The notes below the pieces were generated by a model. The model worked only from the letters and a program-made list of their open reading frames with translations. It did no database searches and was not told the origin of the DNA. The position numbers were made by a program, and so were the translations under genes. Below are positions 1 through 7,930 of a stretch of 29,772 nt of DNA, piece after piece. The DNA lies in the NCBI GenBank assembly GCA_050330055.1, contig JBHJOF010000266.1, positions 1 to 29,772 on the forward strand. The letters run 5' to 3'. Source of the DNA: JBHJOF01 sp050330055 (GTDB lineage: Bacteria; Pseudomonadota; Alphaproteobacteria; Kiloniellales; JAKSDN01). Each line of letters starts with the position of its first letter. Within the stretch, counting starts at the first letter, position 1.

Positions 1-414
1 CGGCGCCAGGACCAGCCCGATCACCATGATGACGGGCCCGGTGACGATGCGCGGCAGAAAGCGTTCGAGGTATTCGCTGCCCTTGATGCGCACCAGCAGG
101 CTGAGCGCGACGTAGACGCCGCCGGCGGCGACCAGGCCGCCCAGGGTCGACGCCAGCCCCCAGGTCTGCACGGCGTAGATGATCGGGGCGATGAAGGCGA
201 AGGACGAGGCCAGGAAGACCGGCACCTTGCCCCGCGTGCAGATCTGGAAGATCAGCGTGCCGAGCCCGGCGGTAAAGAGCGCGACGTTCGGATCGAGGCC
301 GGTCAGCAAGGGCACCAGGACCAGCGCGCCGAAGGCCACCAGCAGCATCTGCCCGCCGATCAGCCCTTGGCGGAGGCTGAAACCGTAGTTCGGATCGGAG
401 AAGTCCCCACTCAT
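1..414 (-). CDS. uraA: Uracil/xanthine permease (NCS2 family), N-terminal part
   Basis: The first 138 residues of an inner-membrane nucleobase:cation symporter; the rest lies beyond the left edge of the window. The start (ATG at 414) is followed by the family's opening pattern: a YGFSLRQG segment, then a first membrane helix with FGALVLVPLLTGLDP. Next come GLGTLIFQ, the half-helix motif SSFAFIAP near residue 75, and the next helices up to TGPVIMVIGL close to the edge. NCS2 proteins import uracil, xanthine or uric acid with protons. The uracil-type N-terminus favours a UraA/PyrP-like uracil permease, but the substrate-deciding residues lie outside the window. A purine-rich stretch (AAGGGCGG) precedes the start. 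It is transcribed away from betA. Confidence 0.85.
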   Translation of the reverse strand, partial: MSGDFSDPNYGFSLRQGLIGGQMLLVAFGALVLVPLLTGLDPNVALFTAGLGTLIFQICTRGKVPVFLASSFAFIAPIIYAVQTWGLASTLGGLVAAGGVYVALSLLVRIKGSEYLERFLPRIVTGPVIMVIGLVLAP

Positions 415-789
415 GGCGTACCGCCCTTGTTATCGTTCCGGCATGGCGCCGTGTCGGCACAGTTTTATCCCGGAACGCGGACTTTTCCACCAGGAGTCGA
501 GGCGGTCCGCAAGCCGTAACGCCGATTGGGCGGCCCCGCCAGGTCTTCTACAGGATTCACATATCTCGCTAGGCGGTCTCGCAAGCCCCATACACACGCC
601 ACTGTCGTCCCGGCAACAAGTACCGGGACGACAGCCGTGGCTGTGGCAAGGACAAGCCTTTCCTGCGTGAGATGTGTGAATGCCGTAGTCAGGCCCCGGA
701 GGCAGCCGGTCGCCGGTTCGCGCATCTGCGTCGCTGTTGCCCTAGTCCGGGCCGGCGGCGGCCACTAGGCTGGCCCGCCTGGGAGAGGC
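415..789. other. Intergenic region between divergent permease and betA, with a dispersed repeat
   Basis: I see no gene here. The region must hold promoters for both flanking genes, but no convincing -35/-10 pair stands out. Its middle (about 580-692) carries a dispersed repeat described separately, with a perfect 10-bp stem at 604-613/623-632. Short reading frames on both strands resemble no known protein. Confidence 0.6.
580..692. repeat. Dispersed palindromic repeat, short copy
   Basis: GTCGTCCCGG (604-613) and CCGGGACGAC (623-632) form a perfect 10-bp stem around a 9-base loop. Flanks on both sides (ATACACAC on the left, GGCTGTGGCAAGG and ATGTGTGAATG on the right) recur in the same order around a longer copy at about 10192-10437. 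The two copies are thus members of one element family. No coding content is apparent. Confidence 0.7.
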
Positions 790-2475
790 ATGGAAAGCTT
801 CGATTACATCGTGGTAGGCGCCGGCTCGGCCGGCTGTGTCCTGGCCGACCGCCTGACCGAGGACGGCCAGGCGCGCGTGCTGCTACTCGAGGCCGGCGGC
901 AGCGACCGCAGCATCTTCATCCAGATGCCGACGGCGCTCTCAATCCCGATGAACATGAAACGCTACAACTGGTTCTTCGAATCGGAGCCGGAGCCCTACC
1001 TGAACAATCGCCGCATGCACTGCCCGCGCGGCAAGGTGCTGGGCGGCTCCTCCTCGATCAACGGCATGGTCTACGTGCGCGGCCATGCCTGCGACTTCGA
1101 GGAGTGGGAGGCGGCGGGCGCGGCCGGCTGGGGCTACCGCCACTGTCTGCCCTACTTCCGCCGGGCCGAGACCTGGGCCGGCGGCGCCGACGTCTACCGC
1201 GGCGGCCAGGGGCCGCTCGGCACGGGCAACGGCAACGGCATGCGTAACCCGCTCTACCGCGCCTTCGTCGACGCGGGCCAGCAGGCCGGCTACTTGGAGA
1301 CCGCGGACTACAACGGCCACCAGCAGGAAGGCTTCGGCCCCATGCACATGACCGTCAAGGACGGCGTGCGCTGCTCGACTGCCAACGCCTACCTGAAGCC
1401 GGCGATGAAGCGGCCCAACCTGAAGGTGGTCACCGAGGCGCTGACCCGCCGCGTCGTGCTGGAGGGCAAGCGGGCCGTGGGCGTCGAGTACGAGGTCGGC
1501 GGCAGTCGCGTCACCGCCCGAGCCGGGCGCGAGGTGATCCTCTCCGCCGGCTCGATCGGCTCGCCCGCGCTCCTGCAGCTCTCCGGCATCGGGCCGGGCG
1601 CCGTGCTGCAGGCGGCCGGCGTGCCGGTCGCGCACGAGCTGCCCGGCGTCGGCGAGAACCTGCAGGACCACCTGGAGGTCTATTTCCAGTTCCGCTGCAA
1701 GCAGCCGATCACGCTGAACGGCCAGCTCGATCCGCTGCACAAGTTCCTGATCGGCGCGCGCTGGTTCTTCTTCAAGGACGGACTGGGCGCCACCAACCAC
1801 TTCGAATCCTGCGCCTTCATCCGCTCCAAGGCCGGCATCCAGTGGCCCGACATCCAGTACCACTTCCTGCCGGCGGCCATGCGCTACGACGGCAAGGCCG
1901 CCTTCAAGGGGCACGGCTTCCAGGTCCACGTCGGGCCGAACAAGCCGAAGAGCCGCGGCTGGCTGCGCATCGCCTCGGCCGATCCGCGCGCCAAGCCCAA
2001 GGTGCTGTTCAACTACATGCAGGAGGAGGCGGACTGCGAGGCCTTCCGCGCCTGCATCCGCCTGACCCGCGAGATCATGGCCCAGCCGGCCATGGACCCC
2101 TATCGCGACTCCGAGATCCAGCCCGGCGAGGCGATTACGTCCGACGAGGCGATCGACGCCTGGGTGCGCGAGAACGCCGAGAGCGCCTACCATCCCTCCT
2201 GCACCTGCAGGATCGGTGGCGACGGCGATCCCATGGCGGTGCTCGACCCCGACTGCCGGGTGCGCGGTATCGAGGCCCTGCGGGTGGTCGATTCCTCGGT
2301 CTTCCCGACCGTCACCAACGGCAATCTCAATGCGCCGACCATCATGGTGGGCGAGAAGGCGGCCGATCTCATCCGCGGCCGCGACCCGCTGCCGGCCTCC
2401 AACGCGGAGACCTGGATCGACCCGGACTGGCGCACCCGCCAGCGCCAGGGCCAGCCGCAGCGGCCCTTGGCTTGA
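790..2475 (+). CDS. betA: Choline dehydrogenase (GMC oxidoreductase)
   Basis: FAD enzyme that oxidises choline to betaine aldehyde, the first step of glycine betaine synthesis (EC 1.1.99.1). The 561 residues match BetA in length and order. The dinucleotide motif GAGSAG is at 10-15, followed by LLLEAGG, the family signature PRGKVLGGSSSINGM near residue 80, and GSIGSPALLQLSGIG near 255. The catalytic pair His468 (YHPSCTC) and Asn514 (in LNAPT) is in place, and BetA-like stretches such as QYHFLPAAM and FNYM are present. ATG at 790 has a GGAGAGG ribosome site five bases upstream. It is followed by the choXWV choline importer, so substrate and transporter match. No betaine aldehyde dehydrogenase (betB) or betI regulator lies in the window. 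The last 30 residues are a proline/arginine-rich tail of no known role. Confidence 0.95.
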   Translation: MESFDYIVVGAGSAGCVLADRLTEDGQARVLLLEAGGSDRSIFIQMPTALSIPMNMKRYNWFFESEPEPYLNNRRMHCPRGKVLGGSSSINGMVYVRGHACDFEEWEAAGAAGWGYRHCLPYFRRAETWAGGADVYRGGQGPLGTGNGNGMRNPLYRAFVDAGQQAGYLETADYNGHQQEGFGPMHMTVKDGVRCSTANAYLKPAMKRPNLKVVTEALTRRVVLEGKRAVGVEYEVGGSRVTARAGREVILSAGSIGSPALLQLSGIGPGAVLQAAGVPVAHELPGVGENLQDHLEVYFQFRCKQPITLNGQLDPLHKFLIGARWFFFKDGLGATNHFESCAFIRSKAGIQWPDIQYHFLPAAMRYDGKAAFKGHGFQVHVGPNKPKSRGWLRIASADPRAKPKVLFNYMQEEADCEAFRACIRLTREIMAQPAMDPYRDSEIQPGEAITSDEAIDAWVRENAESAYHPSCTCRIGGDGDPMAVLDPDCRVRGIEALRVVDSSVFPTVTNGNLNAPTIMVGEKAADLIRGRDPLPASNAETWIDPDWRTRQRQGQPQRPLA

Positions 2476-2601
2476 GGCTCTTTGGCCTCCGGCTTTTGAC
2501 TTATGGACTTTTCTGGTTCACTAGGCCTTTGGCTTAGGAGCATTTTTGTTACACGATCTGGAGGCGGCCGCAGAGCCGCTGTGCTAGCAGGGAGACAACG
2601 C

Positions 2602-3549
2602 ATGGTTCGAACGACGAAGACCCTCATCGCCGCCCTCGCGCTGGGCGCGCTTGCCGCCGGCCCGGCGCTTTCGGCCGAGCCCGAGTCCTGCAAGGAAGTC
2701 AGCTTCTCGGACGTGGGCTGGACCGACATCACCTCGACCACGGCCGCCACCACCCTGGTGCTCGACGCGCTCGGCTACCAGACCAACGTCAAGGTGCTGT
2801 CGGTGCCGGTGACCTACGCCTCGATGGCGAACAACGACATCGACGTCTTCCTCGGCAACTGGATGCCGACCATGGAGGCCGACGTTGCCAAGTACCGCGA
2901 CGACGGCAGCGTCTCGATCCTCGGAGTCAATCTGGAGGGCGCCAAGTACACGCTAGCCGTGCCGCAGTACACCTTCGACGCCGGCCTGCAGAACTTCGGC
3001 GACATCGCCCAGTTCCGCGACCAGCTCGCCGCCACGATCTACGGCATCGAGCCGGGCAACGACGGCAACCGCCTGATCCTCGACATGATCGAGGGCGACG
3101 CCTTCGGCCTCAAAGGCTTCAAGCTGGTCGAATCCTCGGAGCAGGGCATGCTGGCCCAGGTGGCCCGCGCGGTGAACAGGAAGGAGCACGTCGTGTTCCT
3201 CGGCTGGGAGCCCCATCCCATGAACGCCAACTTCGAGATGGCCTATCTCGCCGGCGGCGACGACTACTTCGGGCCGGACTTCGGCGGCGCTACGGTCTAC
3301 ACCAACACGCGCGCGAACTACGTCGAGGAGTGCCCCAACGTCGGCAAGCTTCTGGGCAACCTGACGTTTACGCTGGCCATGGAGAACGAGATCATGGGCG
3401 CCATCCTGGACGACGGCAAGGAGCCGCGCGACGCCGCGTCGGCCTGGCTGAAGGCCAATCCCGGCGTCCTCGACGGCTGGCTCGCCGGCGTGACCACCTT
3501 CGACGGCGGCGACGCCATGGCGGCGGTCAAGGGCACGCTCGGCCTCTAG
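2602..3549 (+). CDS. choX: Choline ABC transporter, periplasmic binding protein
   Basis: Periplasmic receptor of the ChoXWV importer (OpuAC/ProX-like fold), 315 residues. A Sec signal peptide (residues 1 to about 24, ending ALSA) precedes the mature start EPESCKEV. Tryptophans and tyrosines known to form the aromatic choline cage in rhizobial ChoX lie in recognisable contexts: SDVGWTD, FLGNWMPTMEAD, IYGIEPGNDGNR and FLGWEPHPMNANF. The close match along the whole chain favours choline over general betaine specificity. I chose ATG 2602 because the signal peptide begins there and AGGGAGAC lies just upstream; a longer frame from 2503 lacks both. The gene is separated from choW by 212 bases containing a REPIN-like repeat, which may let the receptor be made in excess over the permease. 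Confidence 0.93.
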   Translation: MVRTTKTLIAALALGALAAGPALSAEPESCKEVSFSDVGWTDITSTTAATTLVLDALGYQTNVKVLSVPVTYASMANNDIDVFLGNWMPTMEADVAKYRDDGSVSILGVNLEGAKYTLAVPQYTFDAGLQNFGDIAQFRDQLAATIYGIEPGNDGNRLILDMIEGDAFGLKGFKLVESSEQGMLAQVARAVNRKEHVVFLGWEPHPMNANFEMAYLAGGDDYFGPDFGGATVYTNTRANYVEECPNVGKLLGNLTFTLAMENEIMGAILDDGKEPRDAASAWLKANPGVLDGWLAGVTTFDGGDAMAAVKGTLGL

Positions 3550-3594
3550 GGCGCGCCTTCGGGAGTCCTCCGCGAACTGCGACCATCGCGTTCT

Positions 3595-3671
3595 CCTCAT
3601 CCTTCGACAGGCTCAGGATGAGGTGCAACGGAGCGCCAGCGACCTCACCCTGAGCCTGTCGAAGGGTGAGG
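3595..3671. repeat. REPIN-like double palindrome between choX and choW
   Basis: Two 29-bp imperfect palindromes in inverted orientation, 3595-3623 (core CTTCGACAGGCTCAGG) and 3643-3671 (core CCTGAGCCTGTCGAAGG), are separated by 19 bases. Each can fold alone, and together they form a long hairpin. Related elements lie at 5791-5875 and 23661-23745. In mRNA such structures commonly protect the upstream message from 3' exonucleases, as known for REP sequences between malE and malF in E. coli. That role here is inference. Confidence 0.85.
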
Positions 3672-3761
3672 CCCGCGGTGCGGAAGACTTCTCCAATGGG
3701 AGAGAGAGGGCCTCGATGGATCGGCCCTTTCTCTTTCCGCTGACGGGCGGGGAGAGCAGTC

Positions 3762-4604
3762 ATGGAGTGGCTTACCGACCACAAGATTCCCATCGGCCCC
3801 TGGGCCAAGGCCTTCGTTGATTGGCTCACCGCCAACGGCACCTGGTTCTTCGACGGGCTCTCGGTCGGTCTCAAGACCATCATCGACGCCATTCTCTGGC
3901 TGCTGCAGGCGCCGCATCCGCTGATCGGCATCGTCATCGTCGCGGCCATCGCCTACGCCGTGCGCCGCTCGTGGCCCTTCGTCGGGTTCGTCGTCTTCGG
4001 GCTGCTGCTGATCCTGAACCAGGGTTATTGGAAGGAGACCACCGAGACCCTGGCCCTGGTGCTGGCCGCGTCGCTGGTCTGCATGGGCGTCGGGGTGCCG
4101 CTCGGCATCGCCGCGGCGCGCCGGCCCTGGCTGATGGCCGCCATGCGTCCGGTGCTCGACCTGATGCAGACGATTCCGACCTTCGTCTACCTGATCCCGG
4201 CCTTGATCCTCTTCGGGCTCGGCATGGTGCCGGGGCTGATCGCCACCGTGATCTTTGCGATCCCGGCGCCGATCCGCCTGACCCACCTAGGCATCTCCTC
4301 GACGCCCAAGGCGCTGATCGAGGCCGGCCAGGCCTTCGGCGCCACCAGGTGGCAGCTGCTCTGGAAGGTCGAGCTGCCCTACGCCCTGCCGCAGATCATG
4401 GCGGGCCTGACCCAGACCATCATGCTGTCGCTGTCGATGGTGGTGATCGCCGCCTTGGTCGGCGCCGACGGGCTCGGCGTGCCGACGCTCAGGGCGCTCA
4501 ATCAGGTCAACATCGCGCGCGGCTTCGAGGTCGGCCTGGCGATCGTGCTGATCGCCATCATCCTCGACCGCCTGTTCCGCGCCGAGCGGGGGGGGCAGAA
4601 GTGA
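3762..4604 (+). CDS. choW: Choline ABC transporter, permease
   Basis: Inner-membrane subunit of the choline importer, 280 residues. About six hydrophobic helices can be read, including IGIVIVAAIAYAV, VGFVVFGLLLIL, LALVLAASLVCMGV and FVYLIPALILFGLG. The cytoplasmic loop carrying the EAA motif, which docks on the ATPase, is read as EAGQAFGATRWQLLWKVELP near residue 190. The opening MEWLTDHKIPIG and the helix FDGLSVGLKTIIDAILWLL are typical of ChoW/ProW-type proteins. ATG 3762 has GGGGAGAG eight bases upstream. Its stop (TGA 4602-4604) overlaps the GTG start of choV in the arrangement GTGA, implying coupled translation. Confidence 0.93.
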   Translation: MEWLTDHKIPIGPWAKAFVDWLTANGTWFFDGLSVGLKTIIDAILWLLQAPHPLIGIVIVAAIAYAVRRSWPFVGFVVFGLLLILNQGYWKETTETLALVLAASLVCMGVGVPLGIAAARRPWLMAAMRPVLDLMQTIPTFVYLIPALILFGLGMVPGLIATVIFAIPAPIRLTHLGISSTPKALIEAGQAFGATRWQLLWKVELPYALPQIMAGLTQTIMLSLSMVVIAALVGADGLGVPTLRALNQVNIARGFEVGLAIVLIAIILDRLFRAERGGQK

Positions 4605-5695
4605 GCGCCCCCGCAGCGAGCGCCCCCATCGTCGCCTTCGATCACGTCTGCATCGTGTTCGGCGGCAAGCCGCAGCTCGCCCTGCCCTTGATGGACCAGA
4701 ACAAGTCGCGCGAGGAGATCGAGACCGAGACCGGCCAGGTGCTGGGCGTGCACGACTGCACGCTCGACGTGGGCGAGGGCGAGATCGTCGTGCTGATGGG
4801 CCTCTCGGGCTCCGGCAAGTCGACCCTGCTGCGCGCGGTCAACGGCCTGAACCCGGTGGTGCGCGGCGCCGTGCACGTGCACGACGGCAGCGGGCTGATC
4901 GACGTCGTCAAGGCCGACGCCAGGACTCTGCGCCGGCTGCGCACCCGGCGCATCGCCATGGTGTTCCAGCAGTTCGGCCTCCTGCCCTGGCGCACGGTGG
5001 CCGAGAACGTCGGCTTCGGTCTCGAGCTGGCCGGCGTGCCCGAGAAGGAGCGCCGCGAGCGGGTAGCGAAGCAGCTCACCCTGGTCCACCTCGAGGCCTG
5101 GGCCGAGCGCAAGGTGCACGAGCTCTCGGGCGGCATGCAGCAGCGCGTCGGCCTGGCCCGCGCCTTCGCCACCGAGGCGCCGATCCTGCTGATGGACGAG
5201 CCCTTCTCGGCGCTCGACCCGCTGATCCGCAACCGCCTGCAGGACGAGCTGCTCGAGTTTCAGTCCGAGCTCAACCGCACCATCATCTTCGTCAGCCACG
5301 ACCTGGACGAGGCGCTCAAGATCGGCTCCAAGATCGCCATCATGGAGGGCGGCCGCATCGTCCAGTTCGGCCGGCCGCAGGACATCGTGCTCAACCCGGC
5401 GAACGAGTACGTGGCCGATTTCGTCGCGCACATGAACCCGCTCAACGTGCTGCGCGCCGCCGAGGTGATGAAGCCGGGCAACGGCCAGGCCGCGGCGGCG
5501 GCGGAGACCGGCATCGCGATCGGCGACGGCGAGCTCTGCCCCGGCGTCGCCGCCATCGCCGGCCTGGAGACGCCGCTCAAGCTCCTGCTGCAAGCCCGCC
5601 TCGCCACCGGCCGTCCGATCCTGGTCCGCGACAACGGCCAGATCGTCGGCACCATCGGCGACGAGGAGATCTACGGGTCGCTGTTGAAAAGGTAG
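4601..5695 (+). CDS. choV: Choline ABC transporter, ATP-binding subunit
   Basis: ATPase driving ChoW, 364 residues from a GTG start that overlaps the choW stop by four bases. The start is chosen because it is in frame, coupled to choW, and places the first strand (PIVAFDHVCIVFGG) at the N-terminus. Motifs: Walker A GLSGSGKST at 67-75, Q-loop MVFQQFGLLPWR, signature LSGGMQQR, Walker B ILLMDEPFSALDP, and switch histidine in FVSHDLDEA. An insertion rich in charged residues (MDQNKSREEIETETGQ, about 31-46) before Walker A is characteristic of the choline/betaine/carnitine type. After about residue 285 an alanine-rich linker leads to a CBS-like C-terminal region ending in ILVRDNGQIVGTIGDEEIYGSLL. 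In related betaine importers that region senses ionic strength; here that is inference. Confidence 0.93.
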   Translation: MSAPAASAPIVAFDHVCIVFGGKPQLALPLMDQNKSREEIETETGQVLGVHDCTLDVGEGEIVVLMGLSGSGKSTLLRAVNGLNPVVRGAVHVHDGSGLIDVVKADARTLRRLRTRRIAMVFQQFGLLPWRTVAENVGFGLELAGVPEKERRERVAKQLTLVHLEAWAERKVHELSGGMQQRVGLARAFATEAPILLMDEPFSALDPLIRNRLQDELLEFQSELNRTIIFVSHDLDEALKIGSKIAIMEGGRIVQFGRPQDIVLNPANEYVADFVAHMNPLNVLRAAEVMKPGNGQAAAAAETGIAIGDGELCPGVAAIAGLETPLKLLLQARLATGRPILVRDNGQIVGTIGDEEIYGSLLKR

Positions 5696-5721
5696 AAGCC
5701 GGAGAGTCGGGGCGAGGGAAT

Positions 5722-5753
5722 TTCGGGGGCACCATTCGAATGGGGTCCCCGAA
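5722..5753. repeat. 32-bp near-perfect palindrome after choV (possible terminator stem)
   Basis: The arms TTCGGGG and CCCCGAA close around the perfect core CCATTCGAATGG, so 28 of 32 positions are self-complementary. It begins 26 bases after the choV stop. No T-run follows, so it is not a classical intrinsic terminator, though it could end or stabilise the choXWV message. It could equally be another dispersed palindrome. Confidence 0.6.
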
Positions 5754-5790
5754 GTTCCTGCGGCACCGAGTTCGTGGGCGCACCTGATCT

Positions 5791-5875
5791 CCTCATGCTT
5801 CGACAGGCTCAGCATGAGGTGCTTGTGCTGTTCCAGCACAAGCCCTCCTCACCCTGAGCTTGTCGAAGGGTGAGG
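5791..5875. repeat. REPIN-like element with three hairpins
   Basis: The outer palindromes 5791-5819 (core GCTTCGACAGGCTCAGC) and 5847-5875 (core CCTGAGCTTGTCGAAGG) are inverted relative to each other. Between them GCTTGTGCTG and CAGCACAAGC (5821-5843) form an extra perfect 10-bp hairpin. The outer units match those at 3595-3671 and 23661-23745, while the middle hairpin differs in sequence from the other copies. Confidence 0.85.
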
Positions 5876-5900
5876 ACAGCGTCGCCTCAAACCGCCGTGG

Positions 5901-6443
5901 TGTCATTGCCAGGCTTGATCCGCTGCTATCCGGCTAAGGCGCGTTCACACCAACCGTCATGGTCGGCGAAGGCCGACCATCCACGAGTTTCTTGCTTTCG
6001 GCGGGATAGGTGAGTTGCCCCGCATCAGATCAGAGTGTCGTAGATGTCGGCCCAGTCGGGGTTGGTACTCCGGATCAGTCGCACCTTCCACGCGCGCCGC
6101 CAGCGTTTGATCGTCCTTTCGCGACGGACAGCCTTACGAATATCGTCGTGACGCTCCGCGTAGACTAGGCGCTTCAGCCCATATCGCTTCGTGAAACCTT
6201 CTATGGCGCCGGTGCGGTGCTCCCAGGTCCTCCGTGGCAGGTCGGCGGTCACGCCGACATAAAGCGTGCCGTCCGGTCGGTTCGTCATGATGTAGACCCA
6301 CCCGCCTGTCATCTAACGATCGTGGCGGGCAGCGGTCGCAGCCGCAGCAAAACAAACTCGTGGATGGTCGGCCTTCGCCGACCATGACGGTCTTTGTAAG
6401 CGCGCATTGGTCGAGTGGCCACGGATCAAGGCCGGGCATGACA
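5901..6443. mobile_element. Candidate mobile unit: GIY-YIG gene between 90-bp inverted repeats
   Basis: The left arm 5901-5990 and right arm 6354-6443 are inverted copies. The inner 37 bases (5954-5990 and 6354-6390) are identical; the outer 53 bases match at about 36 positions by hand alignment. The identical core contains its own hairpin (ATGGTCGG/CCGACCAT). The only gene inside is the GIY-YIG nuclease at 6025-6312. No target-site duplication is obvious. The arms resemble repeats I associate with alphaproteobacterial genomes. Calling it mobile is inference, by analogy with RAYT transposases flanked by REP sequences. Confidence 0.55.
6025..6312 (-). CDS. Small GIY-YIG domain nuclease (COG2827 type)
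   Basis: A 95-residue protein consisting almost entirely of a GIY-YIG domain. The two defining strands are read as WVYIM (Tyr7) and LYVGVT (Tyr18-Gly20). The expected catalytic arginine is within DLPRRTWEHR (27-28), followed by FTKRYGLKRLVYAE with a candidate metal-binding glutamate (Glu54), and the basic segment RRERTIKRWRRAW. This domain cuts DNA in homing endonucleases and repair enzymes; stand-alone copies of this size are widespread but their job is poorly known. The start ATG at 6312 has no clear ribosome site. The gene sits inside inverted repeats and between two operons it does not belong to, which suggests a selfish or repeat-associated role. Confidence 0.85.
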   Translation of the reverse strand: MTGGWVYIMTNRPDGTLYVGVTADLPRRTWEHRTGAIEGFTKRYGLKRLVYAERHDDIRKAVRRERTIKRWRRAWKVRLIRSTNPDWADIYDTLI

Positions 6444-6465
6444 GCGTGTGTGTTGCGCCTTCGCG

Positions 6466-7899
6466 CTAATCCCTTACCAGCACGTTCCTGAACTGCCAGG
6501 GGTCGCTCTTGTCGAGGTCTTCGGGGAAGAGGGCGCCGCGGCCCTCCAGCGGGGTCCAGTCGCTGTAGTAGCCCTTGACCGGGCCGAGGTAGGGCAGCTG
6601 GATCTCGAGGCAGCGCTCGTGGTCCATCTCGTCGGTCTCGACGATGCCGGCCGCGGGGTTCTCCAGGGCCCAGACCATGCCGGCCAGCACGGCCGAGGTC
6701 ACCTGCAGCGCCGTCGCGTTCTGGTAGGGCGCCAGGTCGCGCGTCTCGGCCATCGAGAGCTGCGAGCCGAACCAGTAGGCGTTCCTGGCGTGGCCGTAGA
6801 GCAGCACGCCCAGCTCGTCGATGCCCTCGTGCACGTCGTGCTCGTCGATCACGCGCTGCACCTCGGGGATCCAGCCCGGCCGGGCGAACATCTCGCGCAG
6901 GCTCATGATGGCGTCGTCCGCGGGGTGATAGGCGTAGTGGCAGGTCGGGCGGAACACGTCCTTGCCGCCGTCCTTCAGCGTGTAGTAGTCGGCGATCGAG
7001 ATCGACTCGTTGTGCGTCACCAGGAGGCCGAACTGGGCGCCGCGGGTCGGGCACCAGGTGCGCACGCGGGTGTCGGCGCCGGGCTGCTCGAGGAAGATGG
7101 CGATCGGGTTCGCCTCATCGGTGAAGCGCGCGGTCTCCGGCATCCATTTTTCGTGCGTGCCCCAGCCGAGCTCGGCCGGCTGCAGGCCCTCGGAGATGAA
7201 GCCTTCGACCGACCAGGTGTTCCAGAAGGCGTCGTGCGGCCGCCGCGCATCGCAGTACTGGGTGTCGCGCTCGGCAATATGCACGCCCTTGACGCCCAGG
7301 TCGCGCATCAGCCGGCCCCAGTCCTCCCTGCTCTTGGGCTTGCCTGCCTTATGTCCGGTATCCTTCGCCAGGTTCAGCAGCGCCTGCTTGACGAACCAGG
7401 AGACCATGCCCGGGTTGGCGCCGCAGCAGGAGACCGCCGTGGTGCCGCCGGGAGTGGCCGCCTTTTCCTGGCGCACGGACTTGCGCAGGGCATAGTTGGT
7501 GCGGGTCGCGTTGTCGCCGGTGCTGCTGAGGTAGAAGCCGGCCCAGGGCTCGACCACGGTGTCGATGTAGAGCACCCCGAGCTCGCGGCAGAGCTTGAGG
7601 ATGTCGAGCGAGGAGGTGTCGACCGAGAGGTTGACGCAGAAGCCCTGGCCCTCGCCCTCGGTCAGCAGCGGAGTCAGCACTTCGCGGTAGTTGTCGCGCG
7701 TAATCTCCTCGTGCACGAAACGCCAGCCGGCATCCTCGACGAACTGGCGGCGCTCGCCGTGCGGCTCGATCACCGTGGCGCGCGCCTGGTCGAACTGGAA
7801 GTGCCGCTCGATCAGCGGCATGACGCCGCGGCCGATCGAGCCGCAGCCGATGATCACGACGGGACCGCTGATCTTGCCGTGGATATGCGCGCTGGTCAT
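6466..7899 (-). CDS. hss: Homospermidine synthase
   Basis: Makes sym-homospermidine from putrescine using bound NAD (EC 2.5.1.44). The 477 residues equal the length I recall for the Blastochloris viridis enzyme, with close agreement throughout. The NAD-binding loop is VVIIGCGSIGRG near the N-terminus, followed by GFCVNLSVDTSSLD, YIDTVVEPWAGFY, TTAVSCCGANPGMVSWF, GVKGVHIAERDTQ, FLVTHNESISIADY and CHYAYHPADDA. The start ATG 7899 is preceded by AGAGGGGGGA; an in-frame extension to 8007 would run through a GC-rich tandem repeat and is rejected. It is the last gene of a minus-strand operon after the decarboxylase and the acetyltransferase. Together these form a putrescine-to-homospermidine route of a kind found in alphaproteobacteria. 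Confidence 0.95.
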   Translation of the reverse strand: MTSAHIHGKISGPVVIIGCGSIGRGVMPLIERHFQFDQARATVIEPHGERRQFVEDAGWRFVHEEITRDNYREVLTPLLTEGEGQGFCVNLSVDTSSLDILKLCRELGVLYIDTVVEPWAGFYLSSTGDNATRTNYALRKSVRQEKAATPGGTTAVSCCGANPGMVSWFVKQALLNLAKDTGHKAGKPKSREDWGRLMRDLGVKGVHIAERDTQYCDARRPHDAFWNTWSVEGFISEGLQPAELGWGTHEKWMPETARFTDEANPIAIFLEQPGADTRVRTWCPTRGAQFGLLVTHNESISIADYYTLKDGGKDVFRPTCHYAYHPADDAIMSLREMFARPGWIPEVQRVIDEHDVHEGIDELGVLLYGHARNAYWFGSQLSMAETRDLAPYQNATALQVTSAVLAGMVWALENPAAGIVETDEMDHERCLEIQLPYLGPVKGYYSDWTPLEGRGALFPEDLDKSDPWQFRNVLVRD

Positions 7900-7930
7900 G
7901 GTCTCGTCCCCCCTCTTGGTTGGCAGGCTT

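Noticed and set aside
940..2193. 417-codon minus-strand frame opposite betA
   Set aside because: Ala/Gly/Val/Leu-rich shadow without motifs; betA on the plus strand accounts for the sequence.
3595..3671. CRISPR-like array
   Set aside because: The repeats are inverted palindromes in pairs with no regular spacers and no cas genes.
5901..6443. Insertion sequence with transposase
   Set aside because: The enclosed protein is a GIY-YIG nuclease, not a DDE, HUH or tyrosine transposase, and no target duplication was found; it is kept only as a candidate mobile unit.
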